In this document: positions 55,297 through 63,439 of the stretch, piece by piece
Layout: every line of letters starts with the position of its first letter
How positions within the stretch are numbered: position 1 is the stretch's first letter
Assembly (NCBI GenBank): GCA_008017155.1
Contig: SSGX01000014.1
Coordinates: 1 to 64,000, forward strand
Source: Neisseriales bacterium
GTDB taxonomy: Bacteria; Pseudomonadota; Gammaproteobacteria; Burkholderiales; UBA11063
Direction: 5' to 3'
DNA length: 64,000 bases
The notes under the pieces: generated by a model
What the model was told of the DNA's origin: nothing
Databases searched by the model: none
What the model saw: the letters and a program-made list of their open reading frames with translations, nothing else
Program-made: the position numbers and the translations under genes

Positions 55297-56682
55297 ATGT
55301 TAAGTCCGTTAGATATGTTCGCAATTGGTGTTGGTCCATCTAGTTCTCATACTGTTGGTCCAATGAAGGCAGGATTAGAGTTTGCCAATAAATTGGAAAA
55401 GAATGGTTTACTACTACAAGTTAAAGGGCTAAAATCTCATTTATATGGTTCATTGGCATTGACTGGTGAAGGGCATGGAACCTTTCTTGCTGTCCTTAAT
55501 GGCTTATCAGGGCAGCATCCTAAAACTATAGACCCAGATACAATATACTCCCGTGTTGAAGAGATAAAAAATAGTAATGAATTAAATCTTAATGGGAAGC
55601 ATAAGGTTGCCTTTAACTATGCTACCGATCTATTGATTCATAAAGATCAATTTCTTCCAGAACATGCGAATGGAATGAGGTTTACTGCACTTGACTTGGA
55701 TGGAAATATTCTTCTGGAAGAAGAGTATTTTTCGATTGGTGGTGGTTTTATTCTGGATAAAGAACAAATAATGAATCGGAAAGAAAATGAAGCTAGTACA
55801 GATCAAGAAATTTCGGTTCCTTATCCCTTTCATAATGCGGAAGAATTATTTGGGCATTGCCATAAAAATAATTTAAGTGTTGCTGAGGTTGTTTTGGCAA
55901 ATGAACTTGTCTTTAAAACAAGAATAGAAGTATATAAAGAGGCTTTGGAAATCGCAGAAGTAATGCGCTATTCGGTTAATCGCGGTATATTGCATGATGG
56001 TATTTTGCCTGGTGGGCTTAATGTTAAACGAAGAGCGCCGCAATTATATTCAAAATTGATAAAGAATGATTTGAATCTGGTTTCAGATCAGGATCGTCGT
56101 TTATTGGCAATGACTTATGCGATAGCGGTTAATGAAGAAAATGCTGCTTTTAGCCGAGTGGTTACTGCGCCAACCAATGGTTCTGCTGGGACAATTCCGG
56201 GTGTATTGGAGTACTACCGCAATTTTTATCTTGGGGTAACGGATGATAAGATTGTTGAGTTTATTTTGACTGCTGGTGCAATTGGTAATCTATATAAATA
56301 CGGAGCTTCAATCTCTGCGGCTGAAGTTGGTTGTCAGGGAGAAATTGGCGTTGCTTGCTCAATGGCGGCTGGTGCGATGACAGCGGTATTGGGCGGCAGT
56401 TATTTGCAGGTTGAGAAGGCGGCCGAAATTGCAATGGAGCATTGTCTTGGCATGACTTGTGATCCGATAAATGGTCTAGTGCAAATCCCTTGTATTGAAA
56501 GAAATGGTGTTGCAGCGAGTAAGGCTATCGATATTGCAAAATTATCACTACTTGAAAATGAGCCAGGTAAAGTAAGTCTTGATGCCGTAATTCATACCAT
56601 GATGCAAACTGGGCGTGACATGAGTACCCGTTATAAAGAAACTGCATTAGCTGGTTTAGCTGTAAACGTTGTCGAGTGCTAA
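55297..56682 (+). CDS. sdaA: L-serine ammonia-lyase (iron-sulfur)
   Basis: The ATG at 55297 has AAGGGGA upstream and gives the expected N-terminus [25 protein letters not shown]; the longer frame from 55255 overlaps the rne terminator. The alpha domain has [16 protein letters not shown] and [22 protein letters not shown], whose Cys residues bind a 4Fe-4S cluster. The enzyme deaminates L-serine to pyruvate and ammonia. The next gene starts eight bases after its stop, so a membrane protein of unknown role is co-expressed. Confidence 0.95.
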   Translation: MLSPLDMFAIGVGPSSSHTVGPMKAGLEFANKLEKNGLLLQVKGLKSHLYGSLALTGEGHGTFLAVLNGLSGQHPKTIDPDTIYSRVEEIKNSNELNLNGKHKVAFNYATDLLIHKDQFLPEHANGMRFTALDLDGNILLEEEYFSIGGGFILDKEQIMNRKENEASTDQEISVPYPFHNAEELFGHCHKNNLSVAEVVLANELVFKTRIEVYKEALEIAEVMRYSVNRGILHDGILPGGLNVKRRAPQLYSKLIKNDLNLVSDQDRRLLAMTYAIAVNEENAAFSRVVTAPTNGSAGTIPGVLEYYRNFYLGVTDDKIVEFILTAGAIGNLYKYGASISAAEVGCQGEIGVACSMAAGAMTAVLGGSYLQVEKAAEIAMEHCLGMTCDPINGLVQIPCIERNGVAASKAIDIAKLSLLENEPGKVSLDAVIHTMMQTGRDMSTRYKETALAGLAVNVVEC

Positions 56683-56690
56683 ATAATTAA

Positions 56691-57818
56691 ATGTTAAAGC
56701 GGATATTACCAGTAAAAGTACCATATCTATTACGAAATGATGTTAAATTTCGTGATCTGCCGGGAGAGACAAAACGTAAAATAGTTCGTTTTATTCTTTT
56801 CTTTAATGCCTTACTCATACTGATAATAGGCTTTTCTTTAATCAAAATTCATAGCCTACACACGATGCAGCAAGATTTTCTGGCTGTGAATATGAAAGAA
56901 GATATTAAGAAGCTTGATGATTATCGCAAACATTATCGGTATAAGGTTAATGCTTCAGTAACAATACTCTCACAATCGCTTATCAAAATAAAAGATGAAA
57001 CCATGCCAATTATTTTTGCGGTTAAATTTGAGTATTTGGAAAGCTCTTTCAGAAATAGAAATCCTGAGATTCAATTGAATAATGGAACTATTACTGAAAA
57101 AAAGCGGGAGTATCGCCATGTCTTGAATGGTTTGGTTGAAGAACAGATTATTTACCGGGCAAATATACAAACTCGCTATACTTCATTAGTTTATCCTTTA
57201 GATAAGCAAATGATTCCTCTTACTTTAAGTCTTAGTGATGATGATACTGATGATTACGCCTATCTTAATGTGATTAGCCTTACGGATCAAACCTTATCTC
57301 AGTCTTTAAGTAAGGGGCGTAACTATTACGAAGAGTCAGTTGGAGTCGCCCAGAAAGTTCGTCAATATAGTGATTCATTAAATGCAACAACTACATCATA
57401 TTTTATTGATAATTTATGCTATCTAATCTACAAGCATAAAAATATTTATTCTTATTTAAAAACAATTCAGTTTATAATTTTTGCTATGCTAGTAGCAATT
57501 ATAGCATTGCTAATTAATCCGCAAAAAGGGAGCGCGATTAGCGGCAGGATTTCTATCATTGGTAGCTCAATCTTTTATCTTTCAGCAAATATTTTTCAGG
57601 TAAATAATCAGATTAATTCCAGTAGTGGGATCACCTTAATGGATATAATTAGTGTTTTTGCCGGATTGATAATTATTATTTGCTTTTTAGTAACTGCAGT
57701 TGCAATTAAATTAAACGATGAAGATGGCTATCATGTCTCGAAAATTTATGATCTTATTTTGTTCAAATTTCTTATATTTTATACTGCTTTATTTCTAATC
57801 TTGGCGTACCAACTATGA
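56691..57818 (+). CDS. Membrane protein resembling a pentameric ligand-gated ion channel
   Basis: After a basic N-terminus and a hydrophobic segment (residues 32-52), about 200 extracytoplasmic residues contain NGLVEEQIIYRANIQTRY and YPLDKQMIPLTLSL (YPLDKQ 168-173). This matches the loop before and including the [F/Y]P[F/L]D.Q signature of pLGICs such as GLIC. Four helices follow (about 257-276, 284-304, 314-340, 353-373), the M1-M4 layout. The M2-M3 part (SSIFYLSANIFQVNN, then SSGITLMDIISVFAGLI) fits GLIC in spacing. No Cys-loop is present, as in other bacterial channels. The family call rests on pattern alone. It lies eight bases downstream of sdaA. Confidence 0.6.
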   Translation: MLKRILPVKVPYLLRNDVKFRDLPGETKRKIVRFILFFNALLILIIGFSLIKIHSLHTMQQDFLAVNMKEDIKKLDDYRKHYRYKVNASVTILSQSLIKIKDETMPIIFAVKFEYLESSFRNRNPEIQLNNGTITEKKREYRHVLNGLVEEQIIYRANIQTRYTSLVYPLDKQMIPLTLSLSDDDTDDYAYLNVISLTDQTLSQSLSKGRNYYEESVGVAQKVRQYSDSLNATTTSYFIDNLCYLIYKHKNIYSYLKTIQFIIFAMLVAIIALLINPQKGSAISGRISIIGSSIFYLSANIFQVNNQINSSSGITLMDIISVFAGLIIIICFLVTAVAIKLNDEDGYHVSKIYDLILFKFLIFYTALFLILAYQL

Positions 57819-57964
57819 ATAGTAATAAAATATCTAAAATTGCCTGCTATTAATTTAATGTTGAAGTCAGTATTCAGGTTTGTAACTATTAAAGTTAGTA
57901 TACTTAAATTATTTTATTAATAATTGGATGTTTATCAAATTGTTCTGTTTGTGTATTAATAATC

Positions 57965-58867
57965 TTAGCTACTAGAGAGTTGCTTTTGTAATAGGGCTTG
58001 TAATTTCTGTAGTATTTTGATGCGTGCAAAATTTTTGCGGTATACAAGACTTAATTTTCTACTAGGAGCAGGTTTTGGTAAAGGCTTAATTTTTACTTCT
58101 TTTGGAAGATTTTTTAGTGCTAATTCAGGTAATATGCTAATCCCAATATTCATCGCGACCATAAATTTAATTGTTTCAAGAGAGCTTGCCGTTATTAAGC
58201 CAAGACCATTATTAGCACTGGCATTGCATTCCGGACAGATTTTTAATACTTGATCGCGGAAACAATTACCTAGCCCTAGAAGCAGAAAGGTTTCCTTATC
58301 CAAATCTGCGGAGTTAATTTTACTTACTTTTGCCAGAGTGTGTTCTTTAGCACAGATTACAGCTAGTTTGTCATCATATAATTCTATTTGTGTTAATTCA
58401 GGATGGTTTGTTTCTGTTGCAAGAATAATTGCATCCAATTCGCCATTTAACAATTTGCTAATAAGCCCATCAGTATAGCTTTCTTCGACTATTAATTGTA
58501 GCTTTGGTTCTTCGTCGATTACTTTTTGAATAAGCTCCGGAAATATGTAGGGTCCGATCGTGAAAATTGCACCAATTTTAAGTGGCTGTTTATACGGGTT
58601 TTGGTTGCTCTCAACGATATCGAGTAAATTGTACGCTTCAAGAATTATCTTTCGTGCTTGACTTACAACCTCTTCCCCAGCAGGTGTAATAAGTACTCTA
58701 TGATTCTCGCGTTCAAAGATAGTAATACCAAGGTTATCCTCAAGTTTTTTTATAGCGATAGACAAAGTAGGTTGTGATACAAAACATTTCTGCGCTGCCT
58801 TAGCAAAATGCTGCTCATCTGCTAGCGCTATCAAATATTTTAGATCAGTTAATGTGAAATTAATCAT
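57965..58867 (-). CDS. oxyR: OxyR-type peroxide-sensing LysR regulator
   Basis: The N-terminal HTH (SQPTLSIAIKKLEDNLGITIFER) and the effector domain are of the OxyR branch. The redox pair Cys202 and Cys211 in LGLGNCFRDQVLKIC matches E. coli Cys199/Cys208, with the same spacing of nine. The preceding G-x-C-F-R-D-Q is the OxyR peroxide-site signature. A third Cys at 214 makes a CPEC motif next to it. OxyR activates catalase and peroxidase genes after disulfide formation. Its start overlaps the stop of the upstream phosphorylase gene by four bases (ATGA), so it is last in a reverse-strand operon. Confidence 0.9.
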   Translation of the reverse strand: MINFTLTDLKYLIALADEQHFAKAAQKCFVSQPTLSIAIKKLEDNLGITIFERENHRVLITPAGEEVVSQARKIILEAYNLLDIVESNQNPYKQPLKIGAIFTIGPYIFPELIQKVIDEEPKLQLIVEESYTDGLISKLLNGELDAIILATETNHPELTQIELYDDKLAVICAKEHTLAKVSKINSADLDKETFLLLGLGNCFRDQVLKICPECNASANNGLGLITASSLETIKFMVAMNIGISILPELALKNLPKEVKIKPLPKPAPSRKLSLVYRKNFARIKILQKLQALLQKQLSSS

Positions 58868-59739
58868 ATCAAATCAGTTTTTGTATTTAGATAGTTAATT
58901 GCAACTAATTGTGAGCGATCTGAAAATCCAGCCAACTCTTCAGGAGTAGCAGTTACCTGGTCACCAAGTAAGCGATTAACTAGTGTAACTGCTAGCATAG
59001 TTGCAGGGATTTCAACTTGATTGCAAAAAGCTGCAAGAGCAGTTGATTCCATTTCAAAATTTCTAATACCTAAGGCACGGACATTCTCAAAGTATTCGCT
59101 ACGGAAAGCATGATCATATTTTGGCGTAATCGCGCCATCAAAGCGCCCTTGTCCAAGATAAAAATCATCTGCTGCAATTGTGTTGGCTAAGATAACTTGA
59201 AAATCAAGTCCACGTGGTTGTACTTTATAGATTTCATTAGCAAGTTTGGAGTTAAAGATGGTGGAAATGTTGATGTTTTTATCTAAGGAAGGTAACGGTA
59301 AATAATCTACCAAGGTTGGCATAAATGCCTTTTCTGTAATAACAACAGTTCCCGGATCCACACCAATACCGCCTGAAGTACCAATTCTTATGTATTCTAA
59401 GTTGTTATTACCTGCATAATACAATATTTTGGTCAAATCATGGAGTAAGGCTATGACTGATGTATTTCCCATGCCATGTGAAACAGACAATACATTACCC
59501 ACTCGATATATCTTATATCTGCTAGTGGGGGTAATATCTTTGGGTTCAAAAAATTCTGGAGATATTTTTGAAAATCTTAGGGCTAGTTTTCGTGCCAGAT
59601 TTTTTGCTCTGTCATTACTTCCTTGTAATAAAACATATCTAACCCCTGCGAATTTACTGATAATTTCATCTGTTAATTCAAGTTCCAATAAGTAGAGGTA
59701 TTTTTCATTAAGATTTTTTAATAAAGGGTTTATTTGCAT
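58864..59739 (-). CDS. Uridine phosphorylase, animal UPP1-like
   Basis: Most of the family features of animal uridine phosphorylase are present: RYKIYRVGNVLSVSHGMG, LHDLTKILYYAG, IRIGTSGGIGVDPGTVVIT, FYLGQGRFDGA and IRNFEMESTALAAFC. E. coli Udp differs in all these blocks. The enzyme splits uridine with phosphate to uracil and ribose-1-phosphate; the Q-x-R pair in GQGRFDGA is the uracil-binding part. The 291-residue length matches. A diverged paralogue precedes it in the operon. The coupling with oxyR is unusual. Confidence 0.87.
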   Translation of the reverse strand: MQINPLLKNLNEKYLYLLELELTDEIISKFAGVRYVLLQGSNDRAKNLARKLALRFSKISPEFFEPKDITPTSRYKIYRVGNVLSVSHGMGNTSVIALLHDLTKILYYAGNNNLEYIRIGTSGGIGVDPGTVVITEKAFMPTLVDYLPLPSLDKNINISTIFNSKLANEIYKVQPRGLDFQVILANTIAADDFYLGQGRFDGAITPKYDHAFRSEYFENVRALGIRNFEMESTALAAFCNQVEIPATMLAVTLVNRLLGDQVTATPEELAGFSDRSQLVAINYLNTKTDLI

Positions 59740-59754
59740 TTTGGAACCTACTGA

Positions 59755-60627
59755 TTAATAATTTATTACGTAATCAATTACAAGCTTTGCTGCTTTTTTG
59801 AAATGGGTGATTTGTTCTTGCTTGGAAATATAGACTTCATCAGTTAAAAAGCGGTCAACTAATACTGCATTTATTTCACAGCAAGGGATTTCAAGCTGAT
59901 TGCAAAATCCAGCAAAACCAATTGATTCCATATCAAAGCTTCTGACCCCTTGTTCGTAGGCCTTTTTAAGATATTGTTGCTGTTCTTCTCGTGTATAGTT
60001 AAGTGCCATTGCGCCATTTAATCTCGCTTGTCCGTTATAATAACCCATTCCGCCAACTATTTTTCCGTTAATAACTGAACAATCTTCTGCTAGGCTAGTA
60101 GCTTTGATAAATTTTTCGGCTAGATTCGGGCAAAATTGGGTTGGATAATAATGTATCTGTCCAAACTCAATTGACTCAAACTGAGCTTTAAGAGTATTGG
60201 TAACTGCTTCAGTTCCAACTACTATGTGCCCTGGATTTACACCAAGGCCGCCAGATGGTCCAACTCTAAAGAATTTTGGTGATTTTACTTTGGCATGCCA
60301 GAGTAGTTTGGCTACTTCATTTAGACAAATTAGTAGCGATGGTGCACCAATCCCATGAGAAACAATCAAACTATTATGAATTTTGTGAATATGATAGCGC
60401 TCTCTTTTACCAATGGTTTTACAGCGAATGTCAATGTCCTTGACATTGTAAAATTTTCTAGCAAATTCGTTGGCAATAGTATCCGCATTATTAAAGGAAC
60501 GTGTGAGAATTACATATTCTACATCACCAAACATTTGTTCCAAATTTTGGCTAGAATCAAAACCTAAGTGATAAAGATAATCGGTTTCCAGATTTTGAAA
60601 AAAAGGATTGAGTTTGTCATAGTTCAT
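59755..60627 (-). CDS. Diverged uridine phosphorylase-family paralogue
   Basis: This protein is collinear with the next gene in the operon: YHIHKIHNSLIVSHGIG, LNEVAKLLWHAK, FRVGPSGGLGVNPGHIVV, YYNGQARLNGA, VRSFDMES. The change of RIGTSGG to RVGPSGG in the phosphate loop, and GQGRFDGA to GQARLNGA, suggest altered substrate preference or activity. I use the ATG at 60627 (MNYDKLNPFFQNL), which gives 290 residues, the same as its paralogue; a longer frame reaches 60666 inside yciB. Its start lies within the end of yciB, so translation is coupled. Confidence 0.82.
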   Translation of the reverse strand: MNYDKLNPFFQNLETDYLYHLGFDSSQNLEQMFGDVEYVILTRSFNNADTIANEFARKFYNVKDIDIRCKTIGKRERYHIHKIHNSLIVSHGIGAPSLLICLNEVAKLLWHAKVKSPKFFRVGPSGGLGVNPGHIVVGTEAVTNTLKAQFESIEFGQIHYYPTQFCPNLAEKFIKATSLAEDCSVINGKIVGGMGYYNGQARLNGAMALNYTREEQQQYLKKAYEQGVRSFDMESIGFAGFCNQLEIPCCEINAVLVDRFLTDEVYISKQEQITHFKKAAKLVIDYVINY

Positions 60628-61165
60628 TTTGGACACCACGAGTTTTACTATAGATAAATAAGCCACTAATAATTGTAAATAAGAGCATTAGTCCAAACCC
60701 ACCAAATACTTTAAATTTAACCCAAATATATTCACTAAAAGAGTATGCTATAATCAGGTTTAGTATTCCCATTAGGATGAAAAAAGCTACCCACATTAGA
60801 TTCACTCGTCCCCAATCTTTATCTGAGAGAGTGAAGTGTTCATTTAGAAGTAGTTTAATCCCGTTTTTGCCCATTTTTGCTGAGACAAGTAGTGATACTG
60901 CCATTATCCAGTACAGTACGCTTGGCTTTAACATAACAAAGGTTTTATTGTGGAAAATGATTGTTAAACCACCAAATATTGTTATTAGCAATGTGCTAAG
61001 CCAGGTATTTTTGCCGATTCGTTTATAGATTATCTTGTAGAGTAGTAATTGTAACCAGCTTAGGACAATACAGATCCCGGTTGCTAGATAAATGTTTTTG
61101 GTAAAATAATAAACAGCGAAGAAACCAATTAATGGCAACATTTCAAAAAAAAGATTATTTTGCAT
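60617..61165 (-). CDS. yciB: YciB/IspZ inner-membrane septation protein
   Basis: The 182-residue protein has about five membrane helices and the YciB layout: NLFFEMLPLIGFFAVYYFTKNIYLATG at the start, NKTFVMLKPSVLYWIMAVSLLVS, and DWGRVNLMWVAFFILMGILNLIIAYSFSEYIWVKFKVFG. YciB (intracellular septation protein A) helps keep the cell envelope intact and interacts with division and elongation complexes. It is first in a reverse-strand operon with two phosphorylases and oxyR. Its 3' end overlaps the next gene by 11 bases. Confidence 0.9.
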   Translation of the reverse strand: MQNNLFFEMLPLIGFFAVYYFTKNIYLATGICIVLSWLQLLLYKIIYKRIGKNTWLSTLLITIFGGLTIIFHNKTFVMLKPSVLYWIMAVSLLVSAKMGKNGIKLLLNEHFTLSDKDWGRVNLMWVAFFILMGILNLIIAYSFSEYIWVKFKVFGGFGLMLLFTIISGLFIYSKTRGVQNEL

Positions 61166-61257
61166 ATTCGGCTTAAAAATAGTTGATAATAATTAAAGAT
61201 TATACTGGATTTTGTAGTAAACAAAAAAATAATTTGAGTTTGCAAAATGGCTGTTCA

Positions 61258-61266
61258 TGCTAAAAT
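61258..61266 (+). promoter_or_regulatory. tpiA promoter with extended -10
   Basis: TGCTAAAAT lies 41 bases before the tpiA ATG, with TTGCAA 15 bases upstream as a candidate -35. Confidence 0.5.
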
Positions 61267-61307
61267 TCAGTCAGTATGCAGCGTTTTCTATTTTGGGGAA
61301 CTTAGAA

Positions 61308-62042
61308 ATGAATAAACTGGTTATAGCAAACTGGAAAATGAATGGAGACCTTAATAAGGTAAATTCAGATTTAAGTTTTTATGCCAACCATATAGCTACA
61401 AATAAAGCAAATGTAGTACTTGCTTTGCCGTATCTGTATATAGTTTGGGCAAAGCATATTCTTCTTAATAACTCATTTATTAGAATAGCAGCTCAGGATC
61501 TTAGTCACTATCGTGATTGTGGTGCTTATACTGGCAAGATTAATGGTAGTATGCTAAAGGATGCCGGGGTTAACTATGTTCTTGTTGGGCATTCTGAACG
61601 GCGTAGTTTACTTGGCGAGAATGGTCAAATTCTTGTTGATAAGCTAATCAATGCCTTTGATAACAATTTAGTTCCCATTCTTTGTGTAGGTGAGTCAATT
61701 ACTAATAGAGATGCTGGTAATTATCTTGAATATATTGAAACTCAATTATCTGGTTTAATGCAAATTGCTGAAATAAAAGAGATGATTATTGCCTATGAGC
61801 CATGTTGGGCAATTGGAACTGGTAAAGTGCCAACCCTTTCTGAAATACAAGAAGTAGCTGATTTTATTCACAGCTACATGCAAAAAAACTTCCCATATGC
61901 TAAAATAGCTGTTTTGTATGGTGGAAGTGTAACTAGTCAAAATGCACATGAAATACTTGCTATTGCCAATGTTAATGGGGTACTGGTAGGTGGGGCTTCG
62001 CTTAAAACTGCCGATTTTACAGCAATTTGTGAAAATGTTTAG
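61308..62042 (+). CDS. tpiA: Triosephosphate isomerase
   Basis: All active-site motifs are present: NWKMNG with catalytic Lys, VGHSERR with His, and IIAYEPCWAIGTGK with the base Glu. VLYGGSV binds phosphate. It interconverts dihydroxyacetone phosphate and glyceraldehyde 3-phosphate. The ATG at 61308 follows TTGGGGAA and gives 244 residues; the longer frame from 61257 includes the promoter. The downstream order secG, tRNA-Leu, nuoA is common in beta-proteobacteria and supports this placement. Confidence 0.97.
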   Translation: MNKLVIANWKMNGDLNKVNSDLSFYANHIATNKANVVLALPYLYIVWAKHILLNNSFIRIAAQDLSHYRDCGAYTGKINGSMLKDAGVNYVLVGHSERRSLLGENGQILVDKLINAFDNNLVPILCVGESITNRDAGNYLEYIETQLSGLMQIAEIKEMIIAYEPCWAIGTGKVPTLSEIQEVADFIHSYMQKNFPYAKIAVLYGGSVTSQNAHEILAIANVNGVLVGGASLKTADFTAICENV

Positions 62043-62090
62043 TTTGTTATGTTTCTGATTTTAATGTAAATTTTTAGATTTATTGATTAT

Positions 62091-62486
62091 ATGGAAATTT
62101 TAAAAACGTTATTGTGGATTATCCAGATAGTTTCAGCTATCTCTGTGATAATATTAGTTTTATTGCAGCAGGGTAAAGGTGCGGATGCTGGTGCTACTTT
62201 TGGTTCTGGTGGTTCATCTTCATTGTTTGGTGCCAGTGGGTCAGCTAACTTTTTGAGTCGCTCTACCGCGGTTGGAGCAGTGATTTTCTTTGTTACTACT
62301 TTGGTGCTTGTCTTGATTTCAAGTAGTGGTAGAGTTGGTGATCTTGGAGTTATGGCTAGTATGACAAATGGTAGTAAAGCATCAGCCAGTCAGGTTGTTT
62401 CGTCAGGAGTTGTTGCTAGTCAGCCAGCTGGTGTTAGCAAAAAAGCTACAACTAAGAAAGAAGCTGGTAATCAAATTCCAGATTGA
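62091..62486 (+). CDS. secG: Protein translocase subunit SecG
   Basis: SecG has two membrane helices and here shows the typical loop VLLQQGKGADAGATFGSGGSSSLFGASGSANFLSR, followed by the second helix (VGAVIFFVTTLVLVLISS). It joins SecYEG and assists SecA-driven protein export. The tail from about residue 90 is Ala/Ser/Lys-rich. The gene starts 48 bases after tpiA and ends eight bases before a tRNA gene, so the tRNA is likely cut out of the same transcript. Confidence 0.94.
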   Translation: MEILKTLLWIIQIVSAISVIILVLLQQGKGADAGATFGSGGSSSLFGASGSANFLSRSTAVGAVIFFVTTLVLVLISSSGRVGDLGVMASMTNGSKASASQVVSSGVVASQPAGVSKKATTKKEAGNQIPD

Positions 62487-62494
62487 TAAATTTT

Positions 62495-62580
62495 GCCGAC
62501 ATGGTGAAATTGGTAGACACGCCATCTTGAGGGGGTGGTAAGCTTAGCTTGTGTGAGTTCAAATCTCACTGTCGGCACCA
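62495..62580 (+). tRNA. tRNA-Leu (anticodon GAG)
   Basis: Acceptor arms GCCGACA and TGTCGGC pair fully and are followed by an encoded ACCA. The anticodon stem CCATC/GGTGG encloses TTGAGGG with anticodon GAG, and GTGAGTTCAAATCTCAC forms the T arm. A long variable arm makes it a class II tRNA of 86 bases including CCA. It reads CUC/CUU codons. Confidence 0.97.
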
Positions 62581-62603
62581 CGTTAATATTTTAAGGAAAT
62601 AAA

Positions 62604-62963
62604 ATGATTTATACTTCATATTTTCCAATACTTTTCTTTATGCTGCTAGCTACCATTATGGGTTCCATAATGATTGTTGCAGGTCGTCTTCTTGGGCGTC
62701 ATAAGCCAGATGATCAAAAAAACTCACCCTATGAGTGTGGTTTTGAAGCTTTTGAAGATGCACGGGTTAAATTTGATGTTCGCTATTATTTGATAGCGAT
62801 TATTTTTATTTTATTTGATCTTGAGGTTGCATTTTTATTACCTTGGGCATTAGTATTTCGTCATTTGGGGATGTATGGCTTTGTGGTTATGGCGGTATTT
62901 TTGACGATATTAATCGCTGGCTTTGTTTATGTATGGAAAAAAGGAGCGTTAGAATGGGAATAG
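62604..62963 (+). CDS. nuoA: NADH-quinone oxidoreductase subunit A
   Basis: The 119-residue protein has three membrane helices and the NuoA loop [43 protein letters not shown]. It is a membrane-arm subunit of respiratory complex I. AAGGAA precedes the ATG. It is the first nuo gene, following tRNA-Leu. Its end overlaps the start of nuoB by ten bases. Confidence 0.97.
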   Translation: MIYTSYFPILFFMLLATIMGSIMIVAGRLLGRHKPDDQKNSPYECGFEAFEDARVKFDVRYYLIAIIFILFDLEVAFLLPWALVFRHLGMYGFVVMAVFLTILIAGFVYVWKKGALEWE

Positions 62964-63439
62964 AAGGAGTTCTAAAAGAGGGCTTTGTTACAACTACCGC
63001 TGATAAGTTGATTAATTGGGCGCGTACAGGTTCGCTTTGGCCAATGACATTTGGTTTAGCTTGTTGTGCGGTGGAAATGATGCATATCGGTGCTGCGCGT
63101 TATGATCTTGATCGTTTTGGCGCGGTATTCCGTCCTTCTCCACGTCAGTCAGATGTTATGATTGTTGCGGGTACGCTTTGTAACAAAATGGCACCAGCGT
63201 TACGTAAAGTTTATGATCAAATGCCTGAGCCTCGTTGGGTAATTTCAATGGGTTCATGTGCTAATGGTGGTGGGTATTATCACTATTCCTACTCTGTTGT
63301 CCGTGGTTGTGATCGCATTGTTCCCGTTGATATTTATATTCCTGGATGTCCGCCAGCTGCTGAAGCTCTGATGTATGGAATTATTCAGTTACAGAATAAA
63401 ATTCGTCGTGATTCTACAATTGCCAGAAAGAGTGCCTGA
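62954..63439 (+). CDS. nuoB: NADH-quinone oxidoreductase subunit B
   Basis: The cluster N2 ligands are visible as the tandem Cys in [11 protein letters not shown], then [10 protein letters not shown] and [12 protein letters not shown]. This subunit carries the last Fe-S cluster before quinone. I use the ATG at 62954 ([15 protein letters not shown]) preceded by GGAG, giving 161 residues; the frame extended to 62843 lies inside nuoA. It overlaps nuoC by one base at TGATG. Confidence 0.97.
   Translation: MGIEGVLKEGFVTTTADKLINWARTGSLWPMTFGLACCAVEMMHIGAARYDLDRFGAVFRPSPRQSDVMIVAGTLCNKMAPALRKVYDQMPEPRWVISMGSCANGGGYYHYSYSVVRGCDRIVPVDIYIPGCPPAAEALMYGIIQLQNKIRRDSTIARKSA

Noticed and set aside
57907-57925. 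AT-only hairpin between the channel-like gene and oxyR
   Set aside because: Seven A/T pairs without a G/C core; too weak to call a terminator.
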